Assembly (NCBI GenBank): GCA_033764865.1
Contig: JANRIM010000025.1
Location: 1 to 51,586, forward strand
Reading direction: 5' to 3'
DNA: 51,586 nt
Source: VFBF01 sp033764865
Lineage (GTDB): Bacteria > Pseudomonadota > Alphaproteobacteria > Caulobacterales > Aquidulcibacteraceae
The notes beneath the pieces were generated by a model, which was not told where the DNA came from, made no database searches, and saw nothing but the letters and a program-made list of their open reading frames with translations. Positions 50,387 to 51,586 of this stretch are shown one piece after another (the stretch's first letter is position 1; every line of letters begins with the position of its first letter). The position numbers and the translations under genes were made by a program.

Positions 50387-51586
50387 AGCCTGGCGCTGAG
50401 CTCGTGGCCGGCGGCGGCGGTGATTTCCACCGCGACGACGTCGCCCGGCTTCAGGGCCTTCGCCCCCGCCTTGATGCGCACGACGCCGTCGATGTCGGGC
50501 GCATCAGCCTTGGTGCGCGCGTCCCAGCGCCGGGCGTCCGCATCCCAGCCATCGACGATCACGTCCGTGCGGGTTCCCACCAGCGCCTGACCGCGCTGAT
50601 CGGCGAGCGCCTGTTGAAGCTCCATGAAGCGCTCCCACCGCGCCTGCTTCTCCTCCTCGTCGACGTGGTCGGCGAGATCGCGCGCTGGGGCGCCGGCGAC
50701 GTTCTCGTACTTGAATGCGCCGGCGCGATCGATGCCGGCCTCTTCGATGAAATCGAGCAGCGTCTCGAAATCCGCTTCGGTCTCGCCGGGAAAGCCGACG
50801 ATGAACGAGGAGCGGATGGTGATGTCCGGGCAGATGGCGCGCCACCGACGGATGCGCTCTAGGACCTTTTCCTGGTTCGCCGGCCGGCGCATCGCCTTCA
50901 GGATTGCGGGCGCAGCGTGCTGCAGCGGGATGTCCAGGTACGGCAGGATCTTGCCCTCGGCCATCAAGGGGATGATGTCGTCGACGTGCGGATAGGGATA
51001 GACGTAGTGCAGGCGCACCCACACCCCGAGGTCGCCCAGCTCGCGGGCGAGGTCCTGGAACTTCGCGCGCACCGTGCGGCCCCGCCATGCGCTCTCTGCG
51101 TACTTGACGTCGACGCCGTAGGCGGAGGTGTCCTGGCTGATCACCAGCAGCTCCTTCACGCCGGCCTTCACCAGCGCTTCCGCCTCCTTCAGCACCGCGT
51201 TGAGCGGCCGCGAGACGAGATCGCCGCGGATGGAAGGTATTATGCAGAAGCTGCAGCGGTTGTTGCAGCCTTCGGAAATCTTCAAGTACGCGTAGTGGCG
51301 CGGCGTGAGGCGCAGTCCCGACTCGGGCACGAGATCGATCTTCGGATCGTGCACCCTCGGCAGATGGTCGTGCACCGCGGCGACGACCGCTTCGTACTGG
51401 TGAGGCCCCGTGACGGACAGCACCTTGGGGTGCGCCTCCCGGATGAGCCCCTCCTCCAGCCCGAGACAGCCGGTGACGATCACCTTGCCGTTCTCCGCCA
51501 GCGCCTCGCCGATGGCGTCCAGGCTTTCGGCCTTCGCGCTGTCGAGGAAGCCGCAGGTGTTCACCACGACCAGATCGGCCCCCTCA
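50383..51586 (-). CDS. rimO: Ribosomal protein S12 methylthiotransferase RimO (N-terminus beyond window)
   Basis: About 401 C-terminal codons are visible; the first part lies right of the window. NTCGFLDSAKAES and GCLG belong to the N-terminal iron-sulfur domain. The radical SAM cluster motif CNNRCSFC lies in KISEGCNNRCSFCIIPSIRG. A TRAM domain closes the protein (VGTRTDVIVDGWDADA onward). RimO methylthiolates a conserved Asp of S12. FLDSAKAES separates RimO from the tRNA enzyme MiaB. Its stop overlaps the DUF502 gene stop. Confidence 0.95.
   Translation of the reverse strand, partial: EGADLVVVNTCGFLDSAKAESLDAIGEALAENGKVIVTGCLGLEEGLIREAHPKVLSVTGPHQYEAVVAAVHDHLPRVHDPKIDLVPESGLRLTPRHYAYLKISEGCNNRCSFCIIPSIRGDLVSRPLNAVLKEAEALVKAGVKELLVISQDTSAYGVDVKYAESAWRGRTVRAKFQDLARELGDLGVWVRLHYVYPYPHVDDIIPLMAEGKILPYLDIPLQHAAPAILKAMRRPANQEKVLERIRRWRAICPDITIRSSFIVGFPGETEADFETLLDFIEEAGIDRAGAFKYENVAGAPARDLADHVDEEEKQARWERFMELQQALADQRGQALVGTRTDVIVDGWDADARRWDARTKADAPDIDGVVRIKAGAKALKPGDVVAVEITAAAGHELSARL

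Noticed and set aside
1..51586. Insertion sequences, prophage, integrase sites or CRISPR arrays
   Set aside because: No transposase, integrase, terminal inverted repeats or regularly spaced repeats were seen; codon use looks uniform throughout.

Overview
This is a gene-dense, very GC-rich stretch of chromosome from an alphaproteobacterium. It has no rRNA, tRNA, CRISPR array or recognisable mobile element. The lineage call rests on gene order and content: slt facing dapA-smpB, amidase-mrcA-prfB facing rne, rne-M48 peptidase-DsbA, aroQ-accB-accC-aat facing NDUFA12-mlaD-DUF2155, an M23 peptidase-bactofilin pair, and RNase E with an acidic insert in its S1 domain. A Caulobacterales-like member is plausible but not proven.

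Layout. 1-3.2 kb (minus): dapA-smpB, an unexplained 622-base gap, then glyQ overlapping a globin cut by the window edge. 3.3-5.4 kb: soluble lytic transglycosylase. 5.4-10.4 kb (minus): a complete branched-chain 2-oxoacid dehydrogenase operon (E1 alpha, E1 beta, E2, E3), with anmK upstream. 11.7-14.4 kb: tyrS and an exported M20 peptidase. 14.4-17.8 kb: a 1,132-residue AsmA-like envelope protein. 17.9-20.4 kb: a Bcp-type peroxiredoxin, then the M23 peptidase and bactofilin genes, closed by a strong terminator. 20.4-27.6 kb (minus): amidase and PBP1A lie upstream of prfB, which has a classical programmed frameshift; an exported caspase-FGE fusion and a HIT protein follow. 28-32.9 kb: rne, M48-TPR peptidase and a DsbA-like protein. 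32.9-38.2 kb: thiS-thiG, aroQ, accB-accC, aat, and a coupled NDUFA12-mlaD-DUF2155 operon. 38.4-41.2 kb: a class II ribonucleotide reductase paralogue that looks catalytically dead. 41.4-51.6 kb: exported pentapeptide-repeat protein, MDR oxidoreductase, VanY-like peptidase, HtrA-like protease, phenylalanine hydroxylase, Cys-rich lipoprotein, pseudouridine synthase, an alpha-E/ATP-grasp pair, a DUF502 protein and partial rimO.

Themes. Many genes serve the envelope: Slt, anhydroMurNAc kinase, PBP1A, amidase, M23 peptidase with bactofilin, VanY, AsmA-like protein, MlaD and the M48 peptidase. Others supply precursors and lipids (dapA, accBC, the branched-chain dehydrogenase) or serve translation and RNA (glyQ, tyrS, prfB, smpB, rne, aat, rluB-like, rimO). 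Several operons use 4-base stop/start overlaps, which suggests translational coupling.

Most worth following up: the degenerate NrdJ-like protein, the exported caspase-FGE fusion, the globin coupled to glyQ, and a hairpin plus T-run in the glyQ-smpB gap that may end an unannotated small RNA. Reading was by eye. Family calls rest on motifs, not database searches.
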